In this document: positions 62,596 to 64,000 of the stretch, piece after piece
Position numbering within the stretch: the first letter of the stretch is position 1
Layout: every line of letters begins with the position of its first letter
Source: Paraburkholderia tuberum STM678
GTDB taxonomy: Bacteria; Pseudomonadota; Gammaproteobacteria; Burkholderiales; Burkholderiaceae
Assembly (NCBI RefSeq): GCF_902833905.1
Contig: NZ_CADFGP010000005.1
Span: 124,001-188,000 of the forward strand
Reading direction: 5' to 3'
DNA length: 64,000 bases
Position numbers and translations under genes: made by a program
Notes under the pieces: generated by a model
The model's database searches: none
What the model was told of the DNA's origin: nothing
What the model saw: the letters and a program-made list of their open reading frames with translations, nothing else

Positions 62596-62667
62596 CGATG
62601 ACTTCGCAAATCCACCGTCAAAAACTGCGTCGACGTGGCAAAGAACCACTCGCCAGCACTGGCTGGA

Positions 62668-64000
<1,333 letters not shown>

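Noticed and set aside
62172..62621. Upstream extension of the CMD-like protein to 335 codons
   Set aside because: The extension is an alcohol dehydrogenase remnant joined by chance in frame; the ATG at 62171 has a strong ribosome site.

Overview
The window is high-GC DNA that looks like a Burkholderiales genome, most likely Paraburkholderia or Burkholderia. Supporting signs are the many LysR, IclR and MarR regulators, NodT-type efflux lipoproteins, an MHS-family sugar-acid/organic-acid transporter, and an alternative N-type ATPase operon. No rRNA, tRNA or CRISPR array was seen. The content is accessory: catabolism, efflux, stress and energy genes, with several decayed genes and IS scars. It would fit a secondary chromosome or megaplasmid.

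Layout. 0-3 kb holds the end of a LysR gene, a ribosome-associated (HPF/RaiA) gene, a diguanylate cyclase and an IS30 scar. 3-14.4 kb is a catabolic locus: an IclR-led leftward operon (IclR, hydratase, FAH hydrolase, a small alpha/beta-barrel protein, UxaA-type dehydratase, long FAH protein) diverges from a rightward set (MHS transporter, cupin, shikimate-dehydrogenase-like enzyme, Gfo/Idh/MocA enzyme). 14.4-17.8 kb is a scarred second copy of this locus. It has a truncated acyltransferase-like gene, a nearly identical IclR gene and promoter, a transporter-to-oxidoreductase fusion pseudogene and an IstB scar. 17.8-28 kb has NnrU, an SDR, RidA, a TPP-enzyme scar, a small HMA-like protein, an MFS gene, a three-part efflux operon (DHA2 pump, HlyD, outer-membrane lipoprotein), a Mug-type glycosylase and a GlxA regulator. 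28.4-33.2 kb is a tightly coupled operon of an orphan 2-oxoglutarate dehydrogenase E1, a DJ-1/PfpI protein, an ArsR-like and a LysR regulator.

33.2-38.9 kb is a second tripartite efflux set with two MarR regulators. Four gene starts in this set carry the same inverted-repeat operator (TATCTG-N6-CAGATA). 39-47 kb holds VOC, SDR, LysR, nitronate monooxygenase, two MFS, LysR and cytochrome b561 genes.

47-62.7 kb looks like a low-oxygen/energy island. Five FNR/Anr/FixK-type boxes (TTGAY-N4-RTCAR) lie before an hsp20 remnant, a DUF1488 gene, a K+-channel-like gene, acetyl-CoA synthetase (or the divergent chromate transporter) and an alcohol dehydrogenase. The alcohol dehydrogenase is followed after 69 nt by an N-ATPase operon, atpDCQRBEFA. 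The b subunit there has a delta-like C-terminus, and the expected gamma gene survives only as a probable short, stop-containing remnant. An XRE regulator, a carboxymuconolactone decarboxylase-like gene, an alcohol dehydrogenase scar split by a local inversion, and the 3' part of katG with a clear terminator close the window.
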